A DNA stretch of 17,213 bases from Cloacibacterium caeni_C (GCA_002422665.1 DITA01000020.1:1-17213); one strand, 5' to 3'. Numbered from the stretch's first letter, positions 6,887 to 16,522 are shown. The notes: a model not told the origin generated them from the letters alone. Numbers and translations are program-made.

Positions 6887-9800
6887 TTATATGCTATACT
6901 TATTAAAATCTTCCTTAGTTAAAGACTCATCAATCACACAGGCCTCTTCATAGGATAGGTTATATAGATGATACACCATAACATCAATTTGATGTTCTAG
7001 TTCAGAAGTATCTACTCCGATTTTTTTTCCTTCGAGAATTTGATCAACAATTTTTGAAAAAAGATCCTGTATGTATTTTGAAGAGTTAAAAATTGGAATA
7101 TTTAAAAGAGGTTCTTTATCTAATTGATAGTTAAGACCTTGCATTTTACCTTTATTTTTCAACCAAAAAGCTGTAAGTTTTGAATTGAATAAACCAGTTA
7201 AATATTTTTGATCAATCCTATCTGTCTTAATTATATAAAATGTAGCCGAAACATAACAATCAAAATTTGTATACGTAAACTTAGGTTCACCTACACATTT
7301 TCTCAATGTAATTATTTTTTCTCCTTTAAAAAATTTTTCTTCTCTTGATCTGTGCAAACCATAAGGTTTATTATCAGATGTAATGATTTTTTGAAAAAGG
7401 TCTAAATGTCTCTTTATGTTAGGGTACGGAGAAATACTTTCAGGTTTTTTAAATCTTGAATCAGTATAAATAATCCATTCATCATTTGAAGAATCTGCAT
7501 ACCATTTTTGAATCTGTTTTGTTGTGTAATAAGGTTTAACAATTTTTAATTCATTTGTTTGCAAATTCAAATTTTCTTTTTTAGAATTATTTAATACAAA
7601 AACACAATCACCAACTTTAAAATTACCACCTAAAATTGTTTGGTTTTTTGAATTTAAAAAATCTTGAGGTATTACTATACCCTGAGCAATTTCATTTTTT
7701 TTATCTAATGTAAATGTGCTTTTTGCAATTAATTTGTTTATAATGGCTTCTTTCTCGAAATTAGAAAATGTTAGTGTTCTATTGATTAATTTTTCTTTAA
7801 TTATTGTAGGATTTAAAAATTCATTTTCATCATTTTCTATACCTAAAGTTAAATCAATCACATTAATCAAATTAGCTTGACTTGTAGTTATTTTTCTTAA
7901 ATCAAAACTATATTCATCATTGTATTTAACTTTAGAAATTATAAAAACCATAGTTTGGATATCAGCGCTCTCAAAAATCATATAACTTCCAAAATCAAGT
8001 AATTTTAATATTTTACCGTCTTGAATTATTTTATTTCTCATTTTAGAAGCACCAGAATTTGTTGTCCAATTGTTAGGAGCAATAAATGAAAGACAACCAT
8101 TTTCCTTTAAAATATCCAAACCCTGACAAGTAAAAAAATACCATAAATCCATCTTCCCTTGATAATACTTTGATTTCCTTAATCCATCAAATACAGATTT
8201 ATCAGTATATTCTTTAATGTATGGCGGATTTCCAATTACAATGTCAAAACCATCTGAAATATCAAACATCCATTCTTTATCAAAGAAAGAAGAGGAAGTA
8301 TTTTGGTCATAAGGATCCCATTGTGCTAAAAGTTGTGCTGTTTCATTTCCTAATTGTTCAGCTAAAGCCAATTGCATTTCCTCTCTTAGCTCTTTATCTT
8401 TTGCCCTTAATTCTCTTTTAATGCTTGGGGTTTTAACGCTAAATAATTTATGGCGTACTTTTTTGAGTTCATCTTCCAGCTTTTTAACTTCTCTTTTGTC
8501 AAATAAACTACCCATTATTTGCTTTGGCAAACCAATTAATGTATTTGCTGCTACAAACTTAGTTTCTAAGTTAGGCAATGGCCTTACTCCAAAATTTTCT
8601 TTATTTGGGTCAACCTTTTGATCTACTACTAAAGAAATAAAGAAACGTAATTTAGAAATTTGTGTAGCGATAGGTTGTATATCTACGCCATAAATACAAT
8701 TTTCTATTAAAAAAAGTTTACGCCCATAATCGAGTTCATTGTTATTAAAAGCAGCTTCAATATCTGCAATTTGTGCTTTTAGTTCTTTTATTGCCTTGTT
8801 TTTAGTCTCAGCATCTTCTACATACTCTAGGCGATCAATTGCTTCATTTACGCGGTCTATTTGACGTTGCTTCCATTCGGTATTATTTGGATCTATTTTA
8901 TGTAAAATGTGCACCATTTTTTGTAAAATACCCATTGGATACGCTCCTGAGCCACAAGCTGGATCAAGGATTTTACAGGTGTCCAAAGCCTTAATAATTT
9001 TCTTTTGTACCTCTGGCATATTGTCAAAAGGATTTACATTAGAAAAAGAAACTAATTGATGTAACTTTTTTTCTAATTCTACTTCATTTCCTTTAAATGG
9101 ACTTTCATCTATTTTAGTTTCTAAAGTTAATTGTCCTTTTTTAGTCTCATTACCAAATAACGCTATTTGATCTTTCCCCAATTCAACAACGCCTGGCTCC
9201 TCATTTAATAATTCATTTTTTAAATAAGCAATTAAACTTTCTTCCACCATATAATTTACAATTTCACGTGGTGTATAGAAAGAACCTGTTTGCTTTCGAG
9301 CTGTAGTTTTAGTTTCAGGATTGTAAGAAGCCAATAGGTTTTCAAAAACTTTCCCAAGTAATTCTGGGTCTAGTGCAACCTCTTCATCAATTGGAGTATT
9401 TTCTGTTATCGTAAATTTATATGATTTTAAAATATTAAATAATCCACGTGTTTTTTCTTTTTTAGATTTAGCATTCCCATATTCCTTACTTAAATCTAAC
9501 TCTTCGTCGGTATCAAAGAATAAGAAATCTGGAACTATCAAATCATTATCTTCTCTATCTGAAAAACCGTCTACATATATTATTTTATCTCCACCGTGTG
9601 AACTTTTTAATGTAGGGTGTGGTTTATCTAAACATTCAAAAAGTCCTCCATTCATAAACGGAACTTTACCTTCCATTAATTCTATGAAATAATCGGGTTC
9701 CTTTAAATAAGATTTGTATCGCATTAATTGCGTGGCATTCATATGCTTACCATCTGTTCTGAATTGGCGTTCACCACGAGGCTGGTTCAAGGTTGCAAAA

Positions 9801-10759
9801 AAAAGATTCTGCAAAATCGCTCTGTAGTATTTACTGCTGTATTTACCATTAGCGAACATTCCTTTTGGTTTTTCTGGAGTAAATCCATCAATAAAGTGTT
9901 TTGCTATTTCTTTTTCATCAAATATTTCTTCTGGAATTAATCCTTTTTCTTTGATAAACCAAATAAATAACAAACGTGTCAATAGCCGAATTACATTTTT
10001 CCCTCTGTGTTCTTTCAAAACTTCATCAAACTTCTTATTATCTACCCCAAGTTCTAATTGGTTAGGCTCATTAGGAAATCTAACTTCGTTAATTGCCCAG
10101 AAATACCAATTTGATAATTCTTTATAAAAAACTTTATTTAAGATAGAGACACTTAAAACATCTTGCCAATATTTATAAAGTGATTTGAAATCAATTACAG
10201 AATTTTTACCACTTCTTTCTATTTCAAGGTTTTTTAAAATTCGTAAATGACCAGAATGAACATTTAAAAGATTAATGTCTCTCAAGAGAATTACTTTACC
10301 TACTTTTTCACCTTCTTTAAATCTAACTGCATAAGGTATTCTTTCACTATTGGCAAGAGCTATACAATTCCCATATTTATAAATAACTGTAACAGGCGTT
10401 GCTATAAAAGAACGGTTTAAAACCCTTGTAATCTCTGACAGCTGAGATCTTAAAGGATTATGAGTTTTCAATTCAACTGCTAATATCACAAGACCTGAAT
10501 AATCACCACCTAGTTTTTGTACTTCAGTATATGAATCAAAATTGGTTTTACCTTTAAATGCTGAATCATCAACAATACCCAAAACGTAAATTTTTTCAAT
10601 AAGTTGATGTGACAGATTCTTTGGGTTGTACTTTTCATGGAGTACATCTTCAGGTTTAAATGCTGAATCTTCAAATGTGTTGATTGGAATATTTAAGTCT
10701 TCAAAAAATTTTGTTCCTGCTTCAAAAAGAGTTTTAGTATTAAAATAATCTAAGTTCAT
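6887..10759 (-). CDS. Eco57I-family N6-adenine DNA methyltransferase with N-terminal nuclease motif
   Basis: The 1290-residue protein has a restriction-like N-terminus: D86, then E96-L-K98 in LVILAVELKT, a PD-(D/E)XK signature. A long helical region leads to SFYTPREIV near 490, the motif X region of N6-adenine methyltransferases. The SAM-binding motif I is DPACGSG at 599-605 and the catalytic motif IV is NPPY at 844-847. The C-terminal part (about 1030-1270) resembles the target-recognition region of the Eco57I/TaqI class (GLHRSREEKF, then FKGEKIITLRK). Nuclease, methyltransferase and recognition regions in one chain is the Type IIG/ISP plan. It starts 10 bases after the helicase stop, so the two are co-expressed. 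It likely methylates adenine in a specific site and may direct cutting. Reading frame and motifs are intact. Confidence 0.9.
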   Translation of the reverse strand: MNLDYFNTKTLFEAGTKFFEDLNIPINTFEDSAFKPEDVLHEKYNPKNLSHQLIEKIYVLGIVDDSAFKGKTNFDSYTEVQKLGGDYSGLVILAVELKTHNPLRSQLSEITRVLNRSFIATPVTVIYKYGNCIALANSERIPYAVRFKEGEKVGKVILLRDINLLNVHSGHLRILKNLEIERSGKNSVIDFKSLYKYWQDVLSVSILNKVFYKELSNWYFWAINEVRFPNEPNQLELGVDNKKFDEVLKEHRGKNVIRLLTRLLFIWFIKEKGLIPEEIFDEKEIAKHFIDGFTPEKPKGMFANGKYSSKYYRAILQNLFFATLNQPRGERQFRTDGKHMNATQLMRYKSYLKEPDYFIELMEGKVPFMNGGLFECLDKPHPTLKSSHGGDKIIYVDGFSDREDNDLIVPDFLFFDTDEELDLSKEYGNAKSKKEKTRGLFNILKSYKFTITENTPIDEEVALDPELLGKVFENLLASYNPETKTTARKQTGSFYTPREIVNYMVEESLIAYLKNELLNEEPGVVELGKDQIALFGNETKKGQLTLETKIDESPFKGNEVELEKKLHQLVSFSNVNPFDNMPEVQKKIIKALDTCKILDPACGSGAYPMGILQKMVHILHKIDPNNTEWKQRQIDRVNEAIDRLEYVEDAETKNKAIKELKAQIADIEAAFNNNELDYGRKLFLIENCIYGVDIQPIATQISKLRFFISLVVDQKVDPNKENFGVRPLPNLETKFVAANTLIGLPKQIMGSLFDKREVKKLEDELKKVRHKLFSVKTPSIKRELRAKDKELREEMQLALAEQLGNETAQLLAQWDPYDQNTSSSFFDKEWMFDISDGFDIVIGNPPYIKEYTDKSVFDGLRKSKYYQGKMDLWYFFTCQGLDILKENGCLSFIAPNNWTTNSGASKMRNKIIQDGKILKLLDFGSYMIFESADIQTMVFIISKVKYNDEYSFDLRKITTSQANLINVIDLTLGIENDENEFLNPTIIKEKLINRTLTFSNFEKEAIINKLIAKSTFTLDKKNEIAQGIVIPQDFLNSKNQTILGGNFKVGDCVFVLNNSKKENLNLQTNELKIVKPYYTTKQIQKWYADSSNDEWIIYTDSRFKKPESISPYPNIKRHLDLFQKIITSDNKPYGLHRSREEKFFKGEKIITLRKCVGEPKFTYTNFDCYVSATFYIIKTDRIDQKYLTGLFNSKLTAFWLKNKGKMQGLNYQLDKEPLLNIPIFNSSKYIQDLFSKIVDQILEGKKIGVDTSELEHQIDVMVYHLYNLSYEEACVIDESLTKEDFNKYSI

Positions 10760-10769
10760 TGTTATTAGT

Positions 10770-13700
10770 TTAATTAATTGTTAGCCAAGCGATTAAATCC
10801 CAATTCTCTTTGTTGTATTTTTTAGAAATTTTCTCTCCTTTTTTGGCTTCTTTTATTTCTTTATTTTTACCTTTCATGAAGTTATTCAAAAAGGAAATAC
10901 TTTCTTTCCCTGCTGTAACAATCTCATTACCATTTTTATCTTGTGAAATTTCTTTCTGCTGTGATATAAACCATTTTTCTATTGCGTTTGAATATTTATT
11001 TACTTCAGCAGTTTCTCCTACATCTAGTTTTTCACAACCAAAACGCTCCTGCTCTTTTACTTCATTAAGGTATTGCAAAATATCTTTATCATTCAAAAGA
11101 ATTTCTTCACCATTATTATTAAGGTATACCAGACGCATTGTTTGATAATTTTTCTTTTCGTTTGGCTTCTTTGGTGGTGATCCTAATAATGCAATGAGTC
11201 CTTTACCACTATCGACATTCTTTGATTTCGTATGTTTTACACCAGAAAAAATGGCATTTGGAAGGTTTTCATAATACTGCCTTCTTTCATTTAACTCTAC
11301 GGCTAAATCCTGTCTAAAAGTTTCCAGCGAAAGATCATCAAAACCGAATGACTTTTCAGCATCTAGTTCATCAATACTATTCTGCATTTGTTCGAGCATT
11401 CTATCTGTATGTTTGTTATCCAATTCTGGATCTGTGGCAATGTCTGAATAATGTTCTGTAAAATCTTTAATATCTTCGGAACCAATAATTTTCATGGCTG
11501 CCATTCTTCTTTCAATTCTCCCCTGAAGATTCAAGTATTCATTGATATTATCTGCTGGCCAGAAATTTACAGTGAAAACCTCATTGTTGGGTGAACCAAG
11601 ACGGTCCACACGACCAACACGTTGTATAGTTCTAACAGGATTCCAGTGAATGTCATAATTGATTACCATATCACAGTCCTGAAGATTTTGCCCTTCACTT
11701 AAAGTGTCTGTAGCTATTAATATATCGATTGGGTTATTTAGTTTTGCTGTAACTTTTGGATCTATTTCTGAAACCCATTTTTTCCAATCTTTATATTTTT
11801 TATTGTGACTTTTGGATTCAGAATGAAAATTTTCCCATTTCTTTTCTACAAAGAGTTTGGTATATGGAGCAAAACGTTCTAAAACAGGTTCGAAATGCTT
11901 TTGCAACTCTAGATTATCATCTGTTCTAGCACCTGCCCCACTGACCATCGCTATTTTTGTAAACCCACGAGCCATCAACTGATTAAACAGATATTCAGCT
12001 GTATCTGTATAGGTTGTAAAAATTAGAATTTTTTGATTTTTAGAATTATTACCAGCTTCTCTTTTCTCATTGATCACTTTAATCAACTCCTGTAATTTAG
12101 TGTCTGCACTACTAAGGTTATTCTGTTTTTCAGTTTCTGCTTTTATCGTTTCAGAAAACTCATTCATACCAAAAATTAGTTTTTCTAGTTTGCGGATGTC
12201 TTTATTAAGTGCTTTTTCAAAAACATCCAGATTGCCAGATTTAGCAATGTCATCAATTTTAATTTCTCTTTTACCAAGTGTTAAATCTTCGAAATCTTCG
12301 AAATCTTCGAAATCCTCTAAAGAAAAATCATCTGATTCAGTTTTGCTTTTAGAATCTTTGTACCTCAGTACTTTGTTCAATGCATTGTTATGGTGGTCTA
12401 AAATTTTCTTTGCAGTAGATTCAAAAGAGTACCATGAAGATTCTAACCGTTTTAATAATAATATATATATCATTTTGACAAGGAAAAAATCTCTCTGAAT
12501 ATCATCTTCGAGAACATCTCTATCATAAGTGCCTGCAATTATTTGTTTTGTTCTAATCTCTTTTTCTTTCTTGGTAAGCGTATAATATTTTGGTTGGTAG
12601 CCTGATAAAGAAGGAGGAAATAAACTTATTAATTCATCTAATGTATCAATATTTTCCATCACCTTAGGAGTGATATATTTATTTATAGGTTTTTGCTTTA
12701 TAGGAAATACTAGGCCCTCTTGCTGACCTACAATCATTTTACGAGTTCTAGCAACAATCAAAGCATCAGTTAATCTAAAAAAAGAATCATCAAGGTTTTT
12801 CACTAAATCAGAAATTGGACTGCCTATTTTAGATTGCCATTCATTAAAATGTTTTGAGGTATTTATAAATAAATTATAGAGATTCTTAATATCCAATTTT
12901 TCATCGTATGCCTCATCATTACCTGCAGTAATCAATTTTATTTGATTTCTTACATCTTTAAATGAATTATTGATAGGCGTAGCAGACAATAGAAGAATTT
13001 TAACATCTTCATTTTCTTGAATTATTTTTTCCAGTAAGTAATTAAATCTGCTAGATTTATCATTTCTGAGATTGTGACTTTCGTCAATAACAAAAAGCTT
13101 TGGTTTTTTATTTGTAAAGTTGAAATCTGCTCTTTCTTTTATATACTCATTTTTCGACATTAAAGATTCCACCAAATCTGTATGATATCTTATCGCATAT
13201 TCAAGACCATCTTTTTCAAAGCGTGAATCTTGCCCTTTTCTGAATTTCAGCCAGTTTTGCTCCAATTTTTTGGGACAAAACATTACGATGTCTCGGCCTT
13301 GATTTTGAAAATACTTCATTACCGCCAAAGCTGACCAAGTTTTACCTAAACCTACAGCGTCAGCCAGAATTGCTCCATCATATTTTTCAATTCTCTTTAT
13401 AAGACTTATCACCCCTTTCTTTTGAAATTCATATAGAGCATTATATATTTCAGAATTTTCTAATCTTCCAATTTTTTTTGCAAAATCTGGATTATCTATA
13501 TCAATAAATATGTCCTGTGAGAATAATTCGAACAGTATTTTATAATAGATATCTTTAGGTAAATAATCTTGGAACAATTTACTAATTTCATCAATGAGAT
13601 ATTGCTTAAATTTGACTGTCTTTTCTGTTCCTTTATTATCAACAATGATTTTTTCATTAAATGCCTTTTCATGATTCCATAAATTTTCAAACCAGTCCTG

Positions 13701-14195
13701 AAGATCTTTATACTGGGAACTCCCTCCAAAGTCTGCAACATTAAGTTCAATGTTATGTGATTCTTTAAGACCAATCCCCGCTTCTGTAAGATTAGAACTA
13801 CCTGTAATATAAAAGTGATTTTTAGGATCATTGTCTTTACTATTAAATAAATACAATTTTGCGTGGCAGAAATTAGGTTCTAAAGTTCTAACAGAAACTT
13901 CGTCAAGTTTCAAAAATTCAACAGCATTCAAAGCAATCTTTTTTAGAGATAGTGCCTTTTCTATACTTAAATCAGCATTCAGTAAATCTAATGATTTAAC
14001 TATACCAGAATCACGCTGTGTTATATCTCCTAAAATAAAACGATAGTTATTTATCTTTTTCTGTGCCAAATTAGAAAAGAAAACAAGTGCACCGATAGTG
14101 AAATAACCTGTCACTAATGAGAAGTCACCTTCTGCAATATATTTTTCAATCCAACTATAAACTTTTTTATCAGAAGAATGGTTATCAATTAGCAT
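10770..14195 (-). CDS. PLD-nuclease/SNF2-type helicase fusion
   Basis: The 1141-residue protein opens with a phospholipase D-type nuclease domain (about 1-190): H111-A-K113-LYLF, then GSSNLTEAG with S133-S134-N135, a single HKD-like motif that usually works as a dimer. An SF2/SNF2 motor follows: Walker A GLGKT at 282-286, Walker B DESH at 371-374, motif III LLSATP, motif IV ILIFTTYTDTAEY, motif V LIATDTLSEGQNLQ and motif VI QRVGRVDRLGS near 860. A charged insert between the two RecA lobes contains an EDF tandem repeat. The protein probably uses ATP to move on DNA and cut it when the partner methyltransferase recognises an unmodified site. It is first in the operon. PLD-helicase fusions are known in ATP-dependent restriction (the NgoAVII/CglI type), but those pair with 5-methylcytosine enzymes. 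ATG at 14195 keeps the PLD domain whole. Confidence 0.9.
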   Translation of the reverse strand: MLIDNHSSDKKVYSWIEKYIAEGDFSLVTGYFTIGALVFFSNLAQKKINNYRFILGDITQRDSGIVKSLDLLNADLSIEKALSLKKIALNAVEFLKLDEVSVRTLEPNFCHAKLYLFNSKDNDPKNHFYITGSSNLTEAGIGLKESHNIELNVADFGGSSQYKDLQDWFENLWNHEKAFNEKIIVDNKGTEKTVKFKQYLIDEISKLFQDYLPKDIYYKILFELFSQDIFIDIDNPDFAKKIGRLENSEIYNALYEFQKKGVISLIKRIEKYDGAILADAVGLGKTWSALAVMKYFQNQGRDIVMFCPKKLEQNWLKFRKGQDSRFEKDGLEYAIRYHTDLVESLMSKNEYIKERADFNFTNKKPKLFVIDESHNLRNDKSSRFNYLLEKIIQENEDVKILLLSATPINNSFKDVRNQIKLITAGNDEAYDEKLDIKNLYNLFINTSKHFNEWQSKIGSPISDLVKNLDDSFFRLTDALIVARTRKMIVGQQEGLVFPIKQKPINKYITPKVMENIDTLDELISLFPPSLSGYQPKYYTLTKKEKEIRTKQIIAGTYDRDVLEDDIQRDFFLVKMIYILLLKRLESSWYSFESTAKKILDHHNNALNKVLRYKDSKSKTESDDFSLEDFEDFEDFEDLTLGKREIKIDDIAKSGNLDVFEKALNKDIRKLEKLIFGMNEFSETIKAETEKQNNLSSADTKLQELIKVINEKREAGNNSKNQKILIFTTYTDTAEYLFNQLMARGFTKIAMVSGAGARTDDNLELQKHFEPVLERFAPYTKLFVEKKWENFHSESKSHNKKYKDWKKWVSEIDPKVTAKLNNPIDILIATDTLSEGQNLQDCDMVINYDIHWNPVRTIQRVGRVDRLGSPNNEVFTVNFWPADNINEYLNLQGRIERRMAAMKIIGSEDIKDFTEHYSDIATDPELDNKHTDRMLEQMQNSIDELDAEKSFGFDDLSLETFRQDLAVELNERRQYYENLPNAIFSGVKHTKSKNVDSGKGLIALLGSPPKKPNEKKNYQTMRLVYLNNNGEEILLNDKDILQYLNEVKEQERFGCEKLDVGETAEVNKYSNAIEKWFISQQKEISQDKNGNEIVTAGKESISFLNNFMKGKNKEIKEAKKGEKISKKYNKENWDLIAWLTIN
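12283..12318 (-). repeat. In-frame 9-base tandem repeat within the helicase gene
   Basis: The plus strand shows AAATCTTCG three times in a row (12283-12309), followed by a degenerate fourth unit to 12318. It encodes EDF repeats (LEDFEDFEDFEDL) in the acidic insert between the helicase lobes. Because the unit is nine bases, slippage changes length by three residues without breaking the frame, giving length variation rather than on/off switching. Confidence 0.8.
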
Positions 14196-14322
14196 AAAAT
14201 ATAAAATATGAGTTTATAATGTTTGTATAGTTCTAAAACCGTAAATATACAAAAAAGCTATCTATCTTAAAATAAGGAAAACCTTAAAATTTGGAATAAA
14301 AGACGATAAAACGAATTAAATT

Positions 14323-14769
14323 TTATTTAAAAAAAGTTCTTTTCCCCATAAATTTATTTAAACTTTTGAGTAATAAAATAAATTCGGGAGTATAAGAAGT
14401 AGAAGATAATGGATGAAAAGGTGAAGATATTTTATGAGGGATTGGGAATTCATTTGAACCATAATATTCAAAAACAGTCTTATTATCATTGTACAGCAAA
14501 ATTAAATTCCATTCGATTGAATTTGGAATTTTATACGATACATAATTTTTTTTCCAGTTTTTTAAATCTAATTTATTTAAGTTTTTTATAAGCTCAATCA
14601 TATCATTTGAATCAAATTTTTCAAATTTAACTATTGTAGATTTACCGGTATTTAGATTATCTAATGAATAACTAAAAATATCATCAATAATCTGTATATG
14701 AGATTTTTTTTTGAAAGGATGGTATAAAGTAAATTCTAGTAAATTTATCTTCTTAATTAATTTGCTCAT
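14323..14769 (-). CDS. Hypothetical protein
   Basis: I cannot assign this 148-residue protein to a family. It has no signal peptide, membrane segment or catalytic motif. The central part NSIEWNLILLYNDNKTVFEYYGSNEFP resembles a beta-hairpin pattern, W-x-L-x-I-x-Y..G-S-N-x-(Y/F)-P, found in small cytosolic proteins of polymorphic-toxin and immunity neighbourhoods (recalled, not checked). It starts 56 bases after the stop of the ATPase gene and ends about 130 bases before the helicase start. It may be transcribed with the replication-like genes, or be a cargo gene between that module and the modification operon. Confidence 0.65.
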   Translation of the reverse strand: MSKLIKKINLLEFTLYHPFKKKSHIQIIDDIFSYSLDNLNTGKSTIVKFEKFDSNDMIELIKNLNKLDLKNWKKNYVSYKIPNSIEWNLILLYNDNKTVFEYYGSNEFPIPHKISSPFHPLSSTSYTPEFILLLKSLNKFMGKRTFFK

Positions 14770-14825
14770 TATTAGTTTTATTTAAGTCGCTAATTTAGAA
14801 AAATAAAATTTACATTTTAATACAA

Positions 14826-15470
14826 TCACTTCCTTTTATCGTTGGAGCTTTGGTCATAGCCAAAAAGATTGAACATTTCTCTCATTCGGGAACGGAGCCT
14901 ATTCCCATAAATGGATTCTATTTCTGCAGCTGATAAATTGGTGGTGAGGTGTGTGATGAGCCCTCTATCTTTGAATAAGTCATATCGAGTGAGGAGGATT
15001 TCTGCCATGACATTGCAATCATTTCCGTAGTATTTTGATGAGGTTTCAATGCCTAAATCGTCAAAGCAATAGATTTTTGGTTTTCGGGCATCGTGGGAAA
15101 AATTGCCTTTGGAATAATTTTCTAAAACTTGATAGCCAGACTGCATGAACTCTGAAACGATTTGGCGAGTGGAAACAATACCAAATTTGTTTTGAGTAGA
15201 ACTGGTGAATTTTTGCATGAGCTTAAATAAGGTGGTTTTTCCGCAACCAATAGGACCAGAAAGGAGAATTCCTTTCTGAAGGTCGAAGTCCATTTCTTTT
15301 GCCACTAAATCGTCCTGTAGCATCCATGCGAGGACGGCAAAGACTATGGGTTTTTCTTCATCTGGAATGAGATATTTTTTGCCAACAAATTCGGAAGCGA
15401 ATTTTTTGAACTGTGGAATGATTTTGTAATAATCGTAACGGGTTTCTATCAGTGTGGTAGGAAAAGTCAT
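14826..15470 (-). CDS. DnaC/IstB-like AAA+ ATPase
   Basis: The 214-residue protein has a P-loop GPIGCGKTT with K78, a Walker B motif IYCFDDLG with D137-D138, a sensor-1 segment HLTTNLS and an arginine-rich stretch GNRLRSRMREMF that could hold the arginine finger. This is the core of DnaC/DnaI helicase loaders and of IstB transposition helpers. With the helix-turn-helix gene immediately upstream (11-base gap), a helicase-loading role in mobile-element replication is likelier than transposition, as no transposase is present. It lacks an obvious N-terminal helicase-binding domain of E. coli DnaC type; its first 60 residues are helical. Family assignment is good, and the specific partner is inferred. 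Confidence 0.85.
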   Translation of the reverse strand: MTFPTTLIETRYDYYKIIPQFKKFASEFVGKKYLIPDEEKPIVFAVLAWMLQDDLVAKEMDFDLQKGILLSGPIGCGKTTLFKLMQKFTSSTQNKFGIVSTRQIVSEFMQSGYQVLENYSKGNFSHDARKPKIYCFDDLGIETSSKYYGNDCNVMAEILLTRYDLFKDRGLITHLTTNLSAAEIESIYGNRLRSRMREMFNLFGYDQSSNDKRK

Positions 15471-15481
15471 AGGTTAAGTTT

Positions 15482-16384
15482 TTAGAGTGGTTCTTTGTAG
15501 CTTTTGTTGGTGGTGGCTTGGAGATTCTTTGGGGATGGCAAATTATTTTGAGCAATAGAATTAAATCTATTTGATTTTTCTAACCAATTTTCTACAGAAG
15601 CTTTCCAGTTTTTCATTTTAGATTTTCCAGCTACTAACCAGCCGTTTGACTCATAATGATTAAAAAATTTCTGAGCTTCAATTAATGGGGCATTTAATTC
15701 TTTGAAAAAATTAATCAGCTCTTCAAATGGTGGTGGAATGATATTTTCAACATTCAAATTTTCAGTAGTATCGTTCCATTGTTCTTTTTCTTTTTTGGCG
15801 CAACTTTTTTCTTTTTTTAAAAAACTGTTTTCAGGAATTGTATACTGATAAGCTAAATTTTGGTTCAGTGAATTTGAATTATTAAAAAATTGATAATTGA
15901 TTTTGGGAATGGGTGCTCCCTCTTTATTTTCGTTTGATTCTTTTGTAATGTTTATATTGTTTATAATAGGTACTAAAGCTTGTTTAATACCTACCTTAGA
16001 AGTTGTTCTTTTGTTGATTAGAGCTTGTTTATCAACTATTTCAATAACTTGTTCAGATGATGTCTTAGCGTTTTTAGACAGAGGCTTTAAATCCTCGGAA
16101 AAATCAAACATGACTATCTGGCTTCCTTTGAATGGATTGTAAGAAGGCTGATAGTCAAAATATCCTAAAGCATGGAGGTTTTTTAGGCATTTGTGATATG
16201 TAGCTTTTGAACTTATTTTGCTGATTCTCATTACTTCGTCTCTGGATATGCTTATTGGATTTTTGAAACGGTTAAAATTCCAGAATTGAAACAGAGCAAC
16301 ATAAAGGCTCACATGAGTTGCATTGAGATTTCTATCCTGTGCAACTTTTTCAAAAAAACCGGTAAGGTGTTTAATATAATTCAT
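15482..16384 (-). CDS. Winged-helix replication-initiator-like protein
   Basis: In this 300-residue protein, residues 1-95 look like a winged helix: helical VSLYVALFQFWNFNRF, then SRDEVMRISKISSKATYHKC as the helix-turn-helix, then a wing ending in QPSYNPFKGSQIVMFDF. The middle (about 110-215) is low-complexity and rich in Asn, Ser and Lys, likely disordered. A C-terminal helical domain (about 220-280) includes PPPFEELINFF and a tryptophan-rich segment GWLVAGKSKMKNWKASVENW, reminiscent of the DnaD-type C-terminal element (YxxxIxxxW-like). N-terminal winged helix plus DnaD-like tail, next to a DnaC-like ATPase, points to replication initiation or primosome assembly on a mobile element. A transcriptional regulator is the alternative. 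Confidence 0.75.
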   Translation of the reverse strand: MNYIKHLTGFFEKVAQDRNLNATHVSLYVALFQFWNFNRFKNPISISRDEVMRISKISSKATYHKCLKNLHALGYFDYQPSYNPFKGSQIVMFDFSEDLKPLSKNAKTSSEQVIEIVDKQALINKRTTSKVGIKQALVPIINNINITKESNENKEGAPIPKINYQFFNNSNSLNQNLAYQYTIPENSFLKKEKSCAKKEKEQWNDTTENLNVENIIPPPFEELINFFKELNAPLIEAQKFFNHYESNGWLVAGKSKMKNWKASVENWLEKSNRFNSIAQNNLPSPKNLQATTNKSYKEPL

Positions 16385-16436
16385 TCTTAAAAGATGGATT
16401 TTGTTGATAGAAAATAGATGGTATTCCCAACCCTAA

Positions 16437-16484
16437 AGTGTAGAAATTGTTTCCCCCTTATCTAAAGGGAGAAATTTCTACACT
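16437..16484 (-). terminator. Long inverted repeat, possible terminator downstream of the HTH gene
   Basis: Arms AGTGTAGAAATT (16437-16448) and AATTTCTACACT (16473-16484) pair perfectly. The 24-base interior contains a second inner pairing, CCCTT with AAGGG. It lies between the stop of the HTH gene and the start of the initiator-like gene. It carries CCCTAAAG and CTAAAGGGAG segments like those at 4335-4430, so it is also a copy of that dispersed repeat. There is no long T run, so terminator function is a guess. Confidence 0.45.
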
Positions 16485-16522
16485 AAAAAGCTGAGGGAGG
16501 AAGTAGGATTTTAGTTTAGAAT

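Noticed and set aside
12283..12318. Short CRISPR-like array
   Set aside because: The units are nine bases, contiguous without spacers, and in frame inside a gene, so this is a simple tandem repeat.
12070..12498. A 142-codon plus-strand open frame, antisense to the helicase gene
   Set aside because: It lies wholly inside the helicase coding sequence, is rich in Ser/Leu/Lys as expected from a reverse reading (including a serine-lysine repeat mirroring the EDF repeat), and has no independent support.
6887..14195. DISARM, BREX or classical Type I restriction as the name for the helicase-methyltransferase operon
   Set aside because: No DrmA/DrmB, no PglZ/BrxC/BrxL, and no separate HsdS/HsdR genes are seen in the window. 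The two-gene layout with PLD fused to the helicase does not meet those definitions.
14826..15470. IstB of an IS21 insertion sequence
   Set aside because: No IstA transposase or terminal inverted repeats are present; the upstream partner is a winged-helix initiator-like gene, which favours a helicase-loader role.
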